Source: Mesocentrotus franciscanus
Lineage: Eukaryota; Echinodermata; Echinoidea; Camarodonta; Strongylocentrotidae
Length of the DNA: 64,000 nucleotides
NCBI GenBank assembly: GCA_037976565.1
Contig: CP137672.1
Span: 31,191,218 to 31,255,217 of the forward strand
Direction: 5' to 3'
This document shows, in pieces, positions 12,401 to 21,329 of the stretch; position 1 is the stretch's first letter; each line of letters starts with the position of its first letter. A model generated the notes under the pieces. That model did not search any database, was not told the origin of the DNA, and saw only the letters and a list, made by a program, of their open reading frames with translations. The position numbers were made by a program, and so were the translations under genes.

Positions 12401-15400
12401 TGCCCCCGGAGGGATCGGAAACATATTTGTTTCTAAACAGGGGCACCGTATCTGAAGTAAAAGGGGGCACTCGAAAACATGGGGGTATTTTTTGTGTTTT
12501 TGTTTCTAATTTTTTGTTCTAAATCTTGCCTTTTAAGTACAGTCATCAAAGGTGTTTCAAATATCAACATTGCATCCTCTCTTTCTCTCTCACCCTCTCC
12601 TCTCTCTCTCTCTCTCTCCTTTCCCCCTATTCCCCCTCCTGTCATATAACTTTTTGATATCTTTGTATAGAATAATCATTTTACAAAATATTATAAAGGA
12701 ACCATTTCACAAATCAGCAGTATTTCTTTTCGCACATCACATGATTACGCCTCGTCAAATGCTCTGCAGTTTAGACATTCAAAATTTTAATATATACAAT
12801 AACAGTTGAGTTATGTATTATATCATATTCTCACTGTCATATAGGCAGACAAGATAATATAATACAATTTTAAAAAAAGTTTTCCCTACATCACCTGTTA
12901 CATTTTTTGTTTAACTTCAAAGTTTCTAGGAATAGTAAGTAATGATATCTGCCTCAGCAGCGTGCATAGTTATTTTTTAAATGGTTAAATTATGAAGCAA
13001 TAAATGCACTTGCATTTCACGGGTTTTAGGAACGTTATTAAATATATTTTTAGACAATATCATCATCATGTAAAAGAAGAAAAAAAATCTAGTTCCTTTA
13101 GATGGGACACGAAAGTAAAACAAATCGGCCAGTACTGCAGTAGACACTTTTCGCCAATCGCTAGCAGACTCATCTCGCCGATCGGCCAGTGGACACTTTT
13201 CGCCAATCGCAGACTCATCTCGCCGATCTAGGAGACACATCTCGCCGGGGGAATGCGGCAAGATGTGTCTGTAAGACGCAGCTCGCCAGGCGAGATGCGT
13301 CTGTACAGACGTGATTTCGCTAAGACACATCTCGCCACGACACCCGCGTATGCCATTCATACTGCCGGAGAAATTCACTCGCTGGGCAAGCCTCTGCCGG
13401 AAGTGAAGAATTATTTCTCTAAGGAGCATTCTTTTTTTTTTCCTTCTTATTCTGCTTCTTGTTTGGGGGAGGGGGCCACGCGTGAGAGGGGCTTCGGCCC
13501 CAAAGCATCCCCCCTTGCATGGATACCCTTGTGATATTAACTTAGGCTCTTTTTTTTTTTACAGTCTTGTACGTTTTGTTTTTCTTCGATTGTTTGTTTT
13601 TCAGGTAATCGTGCAACGTACTCTAGCAGCGAAGAACATAACCCATAGCAAAGCGGGGTGCATCCTAACTGGTTACTTTAAGATCTTGCCCATGTACCTG
13701 ATGATATGGCCTGGGATGATAAGTAGAACACTCTGGCCTGGTGAGTAGCTAGAGGCAAACGAAACCATTGGACTGCAACTAGATTTTAAAACAAATTGAA
13801 ATAGGATTAATAAGGTGGAGTTTTTATAAATGTTCATAATTATGAGAGTAATTTCGATGTAGATTGTATTGTGAGCCTTTCACTCGGAGAAAATTCCTTT
13901 TGCGTTTGAGGCGTCATTCAGAGACGCGGGACTGCGTCAGTGACTGGTGCCGTCTTTGACGCGTCGTGCACAAAGTGAATGCAAACTGAACAGTGCAAAC
14001 AGTGCGTTGAATTACTGGCGTACTGGGTTACTACCTTCACATGCATGATTAGCGCATGTAATGACGCAATCGCAATAACGCCTCGTTTGCAATTGGCAAA
14101 AAAGGAGTATTTGAATCACAATAATGCAAACACGCAAGCGTGAAAATTTTCTTCTAGGGATAATAATGCCTGTTAATTCTTAAGATTTAAAAATAAACAG
14201 AAAGCTTTTGATCTAGCAGAAGGTCTCTTATCGTCTCTTATAACTCTCATCATAGTGGTTTAAATATTTGACTGGAAATGTGAAATTCATGGTTCGAGCC
14301 CCGGCACTGCACTAATGTCCTTTGGTCTGACATTTATCTACATTTGCCACTCTCCACCCAGGTGTTAAATGGGTACCCGGTATAGGATGCGAACGTTCAT
14401 GTGGTTGGATTGGCATGTGTGCGCTTCTATCTCGCTGGAATATTCCGAAGTATAAGAGTGTGTACACTACCATTAGCACTTGAATTCAGTGACTGGAGTA
14501 ATACAAATTACAATGTCGAGCGCGTAGCATTGACTGCTATTGCATTGACGACTTTCGTCAATGTCTTATTTTCGTTCACGTTCTGAATTCTTTTTCTTGA
14601 TCTTATTTTCCAAACATCCCATTCGTTTTGCACGCGGTGCTTGTTATTCCTACTTAGGTCCCTTCCTCCAGCCCCATTTCTTTCAAATTTCGTGGGCATA
14701 ATTTCCGGTATCCCTTCAAGGTCATCTGACTCTTCTTTTTCCGAAATCACTCATGCGTAATCGTCCAGGTGCCATTTTGTCCGTTTCTGGTCTGTTTTAA
14801 GGCCTTTATTTCTTCCTTCGTATCTCCACTATATCCTTGATGCTACATACTTCTAACAAATCTAATCTAGATAGTCTAAGAGATGTTCTTTCATCTGTGA
14901 CGTATCACCTGCCCTTCAAAATGCGATCTTCATACTTGACATTGAAATCCGAAATCGACTCAGTAAAATTTCGCTAATTTTCTTAAAACTTGACCCCCTA
15001 AAAATCGGAACTTGCCATTACTTTCGCATATCAATTCCGTTTGGTCTCAATTTTTTACAGTATCCAGTATCTTCGTTTCATCATCACACACAGCAAAGCC
15101 GAATTTCACGCACAATTGGTCACGCATGATATAAATAGCGCCCTCTAAAGTTTTGCATATGCTCTCTTTCTCTCTCCTTCTCTCTCGTTTGGCATTGCCT
15201 TCCTTTTCCCTCGCTTACTCCCTTGTTACCACAGTTATTATTTATGGTCGACCGACGGAGAGACTTTTTACCACCAGTCTTTCTATTCCTTTCATGTTTT
15301 TTTTTACCATGTTTGAATGACAACCTAGATGAGGTGGCCTGCGTGGAACCGGGGATATGTGAACGAGTTTGCAGTAATCCAGCTGGATGTGGGGACATCG

Positions 15401-16360
15401 CCTACCCAAAATTGGTCGTCAATCTCATGCCCACGGGTAATGGTCGGAGAGGACACGTCCTGATGTTGTATTAGTATTTTATTGTAGAACTTAATTGACA
15501 TTGGACATCATATTTATTTGGAGAAACAATAGTTTAATGCATAAAAAGTATATTATGAAAAACATTTTTTTCTTTCATTCATTTTTTTGGTTTATTGAAA
15601 CAAAATTCCTCATTAAAACAGTCGGGAGACTGATACAAACAAAAATTACAAAGTTAAAATGTACAAAAATGTAAAGAAAAATTACAAATACATCAGTATG
15701 GAAAAGAAACAAAAATTAGTTCATGGAAATAATAACAGTAATAATAATAATAATGGAAACTTCAATATATTGCACTTCATACATAATATAATTCGAGTTT
15801 ACATACATAGATAAGTGGGAAAAAGAAAAAGAGAATGGACATTTAGATTTTTAGCGTTTACATTTTAAACACAATTAACAGAAATGGATATGTAAAACAC
15901 AATGTGATGATGATAATACGGGATATACATGTATTACAAATAAACATATCTACTAGCAAATGTAAAGAAAGTTGGAAAGTAAAAAATGAAATGGGAAGCT
16001 GAAAAAGATCTTAAGAGACAAGCGAGTGTAAATAATGAATAAAAATATGTTTAAAAAAACAAAATCATTAAGCGCAGTGTCTCATTCTGGCATTTTGAAC
16101 TATAGATAATATAAAGTAAAGGGTTGAAATGGATGCATAAACCATGTAAACGGAATAAAGTTGTTTCATTAATATATATATAGGAACATGAGTATTAAAA
16201 CAAACATATATTGACAAGATTAAGAGATCATATCATTTTAACGGATCATATCATTCTGAACAGTTGGTAAAGAACCGACACTATATATGCTTAATTTCTA
16301 AATAATTTGTTCATAACAGTTCCAAAGCTCATAAAATCTATATTTCTAAATGTTGAGGTC

Positions 16361-16411
<51 letters not shown>

Positions 16412-19400
16412 CCTATATTGCAACCTTTGCAGCTATTCCCAAATAAAATGAAGACAGTTAAGAGGAATAATGAATGTAATGCTAACCAAATCATTTCACT
16501 TTATATAATTATTTCTGTTTTTTCGACTCTCATTGCTTTCTCTATATATAAAAAAATTAATACATAGTTACATATATTTATGTTTGATATTGCATGAATA
16601 AGAAACTATGTCGAAGGGTTAAAAACACAAACAAATCTATTTATTCTTGCCTTGTAGGTGCCAAAGGCCTGATGTTGGCGGCCATGTTGGCTGCATTGGT
16701 CAGCACTCTGACTTCCATCTTCAATGCAGCCAGCTCCATGTTTGTCCTTGATATCTGGGTGAAGCTTCGCCCGACTTCAACAGAACTTGAAATGGTTATC
16801 GTTGGAAAGTAAACGTTCGTTCCTTATAAGTGCATTGGACACATCAGCGAAACCGACACCAGGGCCTTGTTACATAAGACTTGTTATCAACAACAAAATG
16901 CTAAATTTCTATGGCAATTTTGCTCTCAGCCAATCAAATGGCACAATTTAAGTAGCTTATAACAGTTGTAACTTTATATTGATAACAAGTGTTATGAAAC
17001 AGGGCCTAACTTCAGACCAAACAAGAAATTGTATTACCCGTAAAGGCTCGTTCATATCTGACCCGGTAGACCGTTTCAGTTGTTTTTATACGCGTTTTGC
17101 CATATCTGTGTCTTATAACACATAGATCAGTGAAGGACCTTTTAATGCCCTTGTAATCGTTGCTTGGAGACTAAGAAGAAGATTAAAACAAAAGACGTCT
17201 GCTACGAGCCAGAAGGTCGTTAACTTTACGTCAAAAAGTATATGACCTAAAACCCTTCTGCCTTCAAAATTAATATAGCATTTCCCGTCCATTTTAACCC
17301 TTTATTCATTCAAATTCATCTTTGGGCACTTCAATTTCGTCCTAGGTATCCGGAATCGTGCAAAGTAATGTCAAAGTTAATTTAGTCATTTGTCATTCAA
17401 GTTTCTCAATGGTCAATCAGTTTTAACACCCGTCCATTCAATTTCGTCAGACTTTATTCAAATTCGCCTCACCTAACGGTCCGCTGCAGAATGTCATAAT
17501 CAAATTCGTCTTTAAGCAATCAATTTCAAGAGAGTTTATTTGAAATTCGTCGGATAGACAAGATATTAAGCTAAAACGCGCTCTGAGGGTAAGGCATACA
17601 CCTTTTTCATGATTTATATACATCTTTTTAATTGTTGAATAAGATACATATATATGAACAAATAAATACAAGCCTATATTTTGCAGGCCGTGTACATATT
17701 TTTCTTTCATGATTATTTTGTCTAATTTCAATACGAGCAATCAAACGAAATTTCCAAGGGACAACAAAGAAAATGTAGACAACTGTTCTTATCCTTAATG
17801 CGAAATTCTTAGCCTCCAATGCTTTTATAGAATACACATTTTTGCTAAGACTGTTTTCTTAGCCAAAATTTAATAAAAAGTACTTAGATTTTATGCTTAA
17901 AAAGTTTATTGAATACGGGCCCTGTTCTTCACAGTTCTTTTTTCCCTCATGAAATCGATATTTTATTTTTGTGAATTAGTTTTTCAGAGATTTGTGTCTT
18001 CAACCGGATAATCAGATTTGTCCCTTCAAATCAATTAATTGTTCAATCTTTTTTGTTGTCGTTTAAGTGTGTGTGTGTGTTTACCTTTATCAGCTGCTAA
18101 TTTTATTTTATTTATTCATTAATTTATTTTTTAGTTTGTAGACGTTTGAGAAAATTTTGTGTCGTAAATACCGCCCTCCCCTCCCCCGTTCCCCCTACGA
18201 TATCTGATCGTATTAACTGATTTAGTAAACCATTTTAACATTTTTATATCTTGTTTGGATACAGTTTTCCTTTTGTTTTGTCGACGTTTTGTTTGTGCTC
18301 ATATTTCGTTTAGTTTTGTTTGTGAAAATATCATGATATCACTCTTTTTTCGGGTGTTATGTGATCATAATTATGTACAGTATTAGTTTTTTGTTCTTCT
18401 TCTGTTTTGTTAAGTTTTCGTTCCTATTAAGCATTGTTTGGGTTTGCTATGCTTTGTTTTGGTTCTTTTTTTTAATGATAATCCTTTCGCATCAGGGTTT
18501 GATTTCAAATGAATTATATGAATTTGATTTTGAATTCTCTTTCTACATCTCCGTATTGACCATCCCACCACACCCATGGACATTCCCGAGAACAGACTGT
18601 GCACTGTGGTGTTCATGTTCACAGGGTATTGTGGCTCCCCGTCATTCAGTCGTATGGTTCTGGTGGAATCATCTACTACGTCCAGTCCATCCTCTCCTAC
18701 CTCTCCCCGGCTGTCTTTGCCGTCTTCACGGCAGCTATCGCCTGGACGAGAATAAACGAGAAGGTGATTGTGATTTGATTTTTGATTTGATTTGATTTAA
18801 TAGATTTCTATGTCATCTTTTCAAACATACATATCTATGTATGTTAATGTGAGTATGTGACATTGATATATTTTTATTTTTCTATCCTATTTTTTTTTTT
18901 TGGGGGGGGAGGAGGGGGGTTCACGGTGGACATTTATAATTCGGTAAGTTATTGACGAGGAGAAAATAACAGGAGCATGTATTTACAACCCCTAAAGTGC
19001 ATTAGGGGGACTGGGGATTTGTTTTGCAGCGGGTTTCATACGGGCTCTTATGATGTTCGCCTGTGACATCCTTAACTTTATTAAGACACTCTGATAGTAC
19101 TTTACTATAGTACTTGATTGCCCCTCAAACTAAACTCATTTACTAATTTATTTTTAGTAGTAGTAAGCTATGAACTATCATCCATATATACTATGAAACC
19201 TGTATATAAACACCGCTAAAGGGAGACAAGAAAAACGGTCTTTATGAAGTTGTGATCTTTATGTACAGGTTACTTTAATCATGTTAATACACCGTACAGA
19301 TTTGACCTTGTTTTCTTCTCAATCTTCAGGGTGCATTCTGGGGGTTGGTGATTGGTTTTTCTACGGGGTTCACCCGGGCGGTCATGGAGTTCGCCTATGG

Positions 19401-21154
19401 CATACCAACCTGTCTGGAAGAAGACACCCGACCAGCAATCCTCAAGAACTTTCATTTCCTGCACTTCGCGGCATTCCTCTACGCTTTTACCCTCATTCTC
19501 ATCGTCGGTATCAGCCTGATGACTAAACCCATTCCACAAACCAAGGTTTCTATCTCATATTTCTTACAGAACTGTCGATCTAATCCCCGCTTGTCTCTCT
19601 CACTCTCTGTTCCACTGTCTATGTATGTCTCTTTCTCTCTTGATAACATTTCCTTCATGTTTCTCTCTTCTTTTCTTTCATCCTAACACTCTCCACCTTA
19701 CTTCTATGTCTCCCTGTCTTCTCTTCCTCATCCTCTTTATCCCTTGTTCCCTCTCGTTCTCCCCCGCACCATATAGAGGTGTACCCAACGACTGCCTTTG
19801 GCTCGTTAGGATTTGTACTCCCTGTTTTCTTAATGTATTACTAAGCAGTAAAACTATAAATAAATGTTTATTTACATTACATAACTGTATTTTTTTTCCA
19901 GATCGGGGGCTGCAGCTTGTTCAGCTGACCCACCCCCTCCCGCACCTCATTTGCCCATGTCTATGAGAAAATGGATAATTCTTCATCCTCTTTTTTTTCC
20001 ATAGCGTTTTATGAGAGATAGTTGTGACACGCAAACGCGAACGCAGTCAGAGGTGAAACCATGGATCTCTGAATAGTTCCCTCTATGAGATTCATCATAG
20101 TGATACTGCACATATATCAAAAAAGTAATATGAACAATGAGACAAAAAATTATACATGATAACCTTTTTAATATGCTATTATTGTCTCGATTGGCAGTGT
20201 TGTACAAATCGGATGAGAAAAAACAATTCGTTATCCAAAAAATTCAGAGAGAAAACTTCAAATAGTTTCCTCCATCACTTCGTACCAATGAGTTTTCTTT
20301 CTGAATTTTTTGGATAATAAATTGTTCTTTCTCATCCGATTTGTACAAAACTACCAATCGAGACAATAATTTGACTTTAAATTAGTACTTTTTCCCCCAA
20401 CAGCTGGTCAGGTTGACATTTTGGACCAGACATTCGACTCTTCCCCGGGAGCCAATGTCAGCAGAGGAAGAAGAAAGGCAGAAGGAACACGATGAAGTTA
20501 GGAAAGAGAAAAAGAAGGAGTCTGACCTCAGTAAGTTGTACTTCCCGATGTCCCAACCAGCATGTTTGTTTGATTGCGAAAGTCATTATAAGTTGCAAGT
20601 TCAAATCAGGACGGTCAAGTTTACTCTCGATGCGACCTCTGAAGAGTGAGTCTGCGCTTGATTGCCAGACATGTATCTTTTAAAATTGATAGTTGTAGCA
20701 TAATTATGTTTGGGTATACAGTGTATAACCGAATAGAAGTCATTTACTGAATAGCTTTGTCGCGTCGTTTTAGAACTAGGAATGCTCAGTGGAAATTATA
20801 TTTTGCATCCAAACGGCATGTCACAAAAACCATCAAAGCATGAAACTCCGTCATTTATGAGGATGCCTTTTGACCTTTTATTTTAAGGCGAGCACTGCAA
20901 CCTGTAACGTATTAATTTTTCTTATAGAGTATCAGAATCGAACCGGGCTAAAATGGAAAGCTTGGACCATTCTCTGCGGCATCAGCGGCTCACCGATGGA
21001 CGATGATGCCGGAATAGAGGCGGAGAAGCAAGCCAAGGCTGTGGCAGAGAATCAAGGGTCCGCTGCCGACGACCCAAAGTGGGAGACATTTGTAGCTTTC
21101 AACGGTGTACTTTTGGCTGGTCTCTGCGTTTTTGTTTTTGGATATTATGCTTAG
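247..21154 (+). CDS. SLC5A: SGLT-family Na+/solute cotransporter, 5'-truncated by window edge (8 exons)
   Basis: Sodium-coupled solute (probably sugar) symporter of the plasma membrane, LeuT fold, about 14 membrane spans. Exons seen: 247-449, 13605-13740, 15329-15436, 16658-16808, 18596-18763, 19330-19545, 20404-20530, 20928-21154. Intron phases agree from exon to exon. Diagnostic pieces align in order with vertebrate SGLTs: [69 protein letters not shown], and a C-terminal hydrophobic span ending VFVFGYYA. In the sugar-site pair that is Tyr-Trp in SGLT1, this protein has Phe-Trp (LYFWC); the YVQS glutamine is kept. The N-terminal spans lie left of base 1. Exon 18596-18763 needs one extra base in a GGG run to stay in frame. 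Substrate (glucose, myo-inositol or other) cannot be fixed from sequence; the SLC5 family call is firm. Confidence 0.9.
450..1130. other. SLC5A intron start, unique-looking AT-rich sequence
   Basis: Intron sequence with overlapping open frames on both strands (561-962 minus, 771-1115 plus) that resemble no known protein. I see no repeat structure or RNA gene. Confidence 0.5.
1155..1312 (+). repeat. Cluster of 7 copies of a 13-bp GGCGAnRYGYGTC motif
   Basis: GC-rich block inside an AT-rich intron. The copies include GGCGATCTGTGTC, its near-perfect inverse GACACAGATCGCC, GGCGAGACGCGTC, GGCGATATGTGTC, GACACATGTCGCC, GGCGAGATGTGTC and GGCGAAATGCGTC. Most are in the forward orientation. A second cluster, mostly inverted, lies at 13145-13345. 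Nature unknown; subterminal transposase-binding repeats are one possibility. Confidence 0.75.
2405..3838. mobile_element. 1.4-kb foldback element with imperfect inverted repeats over 100 bp long
   Basis: The left end (about 2405-2520) contains GGTCGCTATTCAT, ATAAGCAATGAACAAAATGA and CGGCTGTGGCGTAGC. The right end (about 3715-3838) carries the same string in inverse order. The interior has no recognisable transposase. It includes a GC-rich patch at 3210-3265 and a GGATCCGCCCCTG patch near 3442. A non-autonomous DNA element is the best reading. Confidence 0.7.
3829..4012 (+). repeat. Degenerate tandem repeat of ATAGCGACCCTCATTTCGTA
   Basis: About eight copies of a 20-40 bp unit built on tatgaatagcgaccctcat, decaying to the right (atagagacccttt, atagcggtcctt). 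It abuts the right arm of the foldback element, whose own end contains the same GGTCGCTATTCA string, so the array probably grew from that terminus. Confidence 0.7.
4013..6300. other. SLC5A intron, no gene recognised
   Basis: AT-rich intron. An exon-like edge (gaaactcgaag followed by GTGAGT, near 4292-4300) could be a 5' exon of a nested transcript, but nothing confirms it. A small open frame at 5701-5901 resembles nothing known. Confidence 0.4.
6439..6535 (+). other. Exon-like block, copy 1, with a 22-codon open frame
   Basis: A perfect acceptor (cattttttag), 97 bp, then donor GAG|GTACAT. An ATG at 6470 opens [20 protein letters not shown] and runs in frame through the donor in phase 0. The whole block with its flanks is duplicated 1.25 kb downstream, and splice sites and frame survive in both copies. 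I do not recognise the peptide. It may be the first coding exon of a nested gene or part of a repeat. Confidence 0.4.
7040..7330. repeat. Two degenerate tandem units of about 150 bp
   Basis: Units near 7040-7185 and 7186-7330 share the order: aacttgacaggaat-cgtccttggg (or aacttgataggaattatccttggg), then a run ending in gggcagccyc...tgccccaggg. There is no coding signal. Confidence 0.45.
7687..7783 (+). other. Exon-like block, copy 2, with a 22-codon open frame
   Basis: Copy of 6439-6535. It has acceptor ttttag, ATG at 7718 and the same frame with two substitutions (Glu2 to Lys, Arg19 to Cys), then donor GTACAT. The flanking introns are also alike, so the duplicated segment is roughly 6300-6660 against 7540-7900. 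Confidence 0.4.
8430..8612 (-). mobile_element. tRNA-derived SINE fragment
   Basis: On the minus strand a tRNA-like head carries a B-box-like GTTCGAGTTCC. A body follows with acattaatctacatttgcca and acctgggtgaggtaaatgg. The + strand SINE at 14250 has the same layout, and this body type is common in echinoderm SINEs. No intact A box or tail was verified. Confidence 0.55.
8998..9112. mobile_element. Short MITE with pogo/Tigger-like ends
   Basis: The left end TACAGTGGAACCTCGTTAT and the right end ATAACAAGGCTCCAATATAA form an imperfect inverted repeat. TA-flanked CAGTGGAACCTCG termini are typical of Tc1/mariner-pogo elements. The body is only about 75 bp, without coding capacity. Confidence 0.5.
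10125..10660 (+). repeat. Tandem repeat of about 205 bp, roughly 2.5 copies
   Basis: GGTCAGATGAGCATATTTTG occurs near 10205 and 10410, with a decayed copy near 10613. The related half-unit GGTCAGATAAGCATTCAGGG or similar sits between. Each half carries a GC-rich block resembling ccaggggcggagcccc ggaagctcaggg. The unit is therefore a dimer of two diverged halves of about 100 bp. No protein is encoded. Confidence 0.7.
10905..11150. repeat. CT-rich low-complexity tract
   Basis: Nearly pure pyrimidine runs on the + strand (ctttttttcttttc type). Open frames here are low-complexity shadows. Confidence 0.8.
11500..12480 (+). repeat. Degenerate array of AAAAGGGGCACTT motifs
   Basis: From about 11515, and densely from 11950 to 12460, the sequence repeats a short word such as aaaaggggcac, aaagggcac or gaaaaggggcatt every 25-40 bp, separated by variable tttatcagaa-like spacers. 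Over 15 copies are visible. It resembles a decayed minisatellite. Nothing in it is coding. Confidence 0.6.
12567..12630. repeat. CT microsatellite
   Basis: Runs of tctctctctc within ctcaccctctcctctctctc. Simple sequence only. Confidence 0.85.
13120..13348 (-). repeat. Second cluster (about 10 copies) of the 13-bp GACACATCTCGCC motif
   Basis: Copies include GACACTTTTCGCC (twice), GACTCATCTCGCC (twice), GACACATCTCGCC (twice), GGCAAGATGTGTC, GACGCAGCTCGCC and GGCGAGATGCGTC. Part is a direct duplication of a 56-61 bp unit. Most copies are inverted relative to the cluster at 1155-1312, 12 kb away in the same intron. Confidence 0.75.
13605..13740 (+). CDS. SLC5A: SLC5A exon with QRTLAAKN motif
   Basis: The acceptor tttttcag precedes GTAATCGTGCAACG, which reads [19 protein letters not shown] and then a hydrophobic span [17 protein letters not shown]. 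This matches the SGLT segment directly after the WC..Q motif of the preceding exon, 13 kb upstream. It starts in phase 0, ends in phase 1 and is followed by GTGAGT. Confidence 0.9.
14250..14545 (+). mobile_element. tRNA-derived SINE
   Basis: A B-box-like GGTTCGAGCCCC at 14292 follows a weak tRNA-like head. Then come ctacatttgccactctccac, ccaggtgttaaatgggtacc and, near the 3' end, tacaaattacaatgtcgagc. This order is characteristic of SINE2-type elements in echinoderms. A 3' fragment of the same family is at 40095-40190. Confidence 0.65.
15329..15436 (+). CDS. SLC5A: SLC5A exon, cysteine-rich extracellular loop
   Basis: The frame reads [37 protein letters not shown]. Four cysteines match the extracellular loop of SGLTs (ACVVPSECEKYC...GC). 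The acceptor is ccctag and the donor GTAATG. The frame enters in phase 1 and leaves in phase 1, in agreement with both neighbours. Confidence 0.9.
15437..16657. other. SLC5A intron, AT-rich, with TA microsatellite
   Basis: A-rich sequence without coding features. A pure (TA)n run of about 46 bp occupies 16364-16409. Confidence 0.7.
16364..16409. repeat. (TA)n microsatellite
   Basis: Uninterrupted alternating TA for about 46 bp. Confidence 0.95.
16658..16808 (+). CDS. SLC5A: SLC5A exon, core transmembrane helix
   Basis: The frame reads [19 protein letters not shown], then [19 protein letters not shown] and [12 protein letters not shown]. The SSLTSIFN(S/A)AS helix, which carries Na+-coordinating serine/threonine residues in SGLTs, is well conserved. 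The acceptor is cttgtag. The donor GTAAAC leaves a phase-2 codon. Confidence 0.9.
16860..17007. mobile_element. Palindromic MITE, family A copy 1
   Basis: The ends are AGGGCCTTGTTACATAAGAC and TTATGAAACAGGGCCT. The middle contains tttgctctcagccaatcaaa tggc and agtagcttataacag. Related copies are at 41951-42100 and, inverted, 55187-55343. Confidence 0.75.
17206..17268. repeat. Dispersed GAGCCAGAAGG palindrome
   Basis: GAGCCAGAAGGTCGTTAA on the left pairs imperfectly with AACCCTTCTGCCTTC on the right. It is the same palindrome type as at 37412-37463 and 41858-41906, and as each unit of the 81-bp minisatellite. Confidence 0.55.
17269..18595. other. SLC5A intron, no gene seen
   Basis: T-rich intron sequence. 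I found no RNA gene, array or element here beyond short T runs. Confidence 0.5.
18596..18763 (+). CDS. SLC5A: SLC5A exon, contains an apparent one-base deletion
   Basis: The exon starts after cccgagaacag and reads [10 protein letters not shown] in one frame. From about 18626 it reads [20 protein letters not shown] and [20 protein letters not shown] in another. One extra G in the GGG at 18624-18626 joins the two and also makes the exon phase fit (phase 2 in, phase 0 out). The YVQS motif carries the glutamine that aligns with the SGLT1 sugar-binding glutamine. The donor GTGATT is slightly weak. Confidence 0.82.
19330..19545 (+). CDS. SLC5A: SLC5A exon, GAFWG helix to KPIP loop
   Basis: A clean 72-codon, phase 0/0 exon. 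It reads [35 protein letters not shown] and later [18 protein letters not shown]. Human SGLT1 has GAFWGL...EFAYG...LLTKPIP in the same place. The acceptor is aatcttcag and the donor GTTTCT. Confidence 0.93.
20178..20370. repeat. Long hairpin (foldback) just upstream of an exon
   Basis: Arms such as attgtctcgattgg, tgtacaaatcggatgagaaa and ttatccaaaaaattcag on the left are repeated in inverse on the right, around a 30-bp loop. The arms are about 75-80 bp. It ends 33 bp before the SLC5A exon at 20404. Confidence 0.85.
20404..20530 (+). CDS. SLC5A: SLC5A exon, charged cytoplasmic linker
   Basis: The frame reads [17 protein letters not shown] and then a Glu/Lys-rich stretch ending [10 protein letters not shown]. 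SGLTs have a long charged cytoplasmic loop before the last membrane span here (LYRLCWSLRNSKEER in SGLT1). The acceptor is cccaacag and the donor GTAAGT. A 190-bp hairpin in the preceding intron ends 33 bp upstream. Confidence 0.88.
20928..21154 (+). CDS. SLC5A: SLC5A terminal exon with last transmembrane span and stop
   Basis: The acceptor is ttcttatag. The frame is [20 protein letters not shown], an acidic stretch, [11 protein letters not shown], then a hydrophobic C-terminal helix ending GYYA and TAG at 21152-21154. This matches the SGLT terminal pattern (CGL..., then W..VLNVNG and a final helix). Confidence 0.9.
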
Positions 21155-21323
21155 GTCACCCTGGTTCGGATATTTGGCTAGTGTGTACAATTTCCTTTTT
21201 TTTTTTAATTCTGTTTTCTCATTTATACGTGATATATTATAGATCTGCATTCTGATAACGGAGCAACGTAACGTAGATAAAACGTTCTTAAAGACGTAAC
21301 ATTTTACTTTTACTTTAACCCTA

Positions 21324-21329
21324 AATAAA
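21324..21329 (+). terminator. Candidate polyadenylation signal of the SLC5A gene
   Basis: AATAAA lies 170 bp after the SLC5A stop codon. It is the first canonical signal downstream and would give a short 3' UTR. Confidence 0.55.

Noticed and set aside
13482..13748. 88-codon frame starting at 13482 as an independent gene
   Set aside because: Only the part from 13605 to 13740 has homology, as an SLC5A exon; the upstream part is intron.
14285..14305. Possible tRNA gene from the GGTTCGAGCCC box
   Set aside because: No cloverleaf can be formed around it; the downstream body identifies a tRNA-derived SINE.
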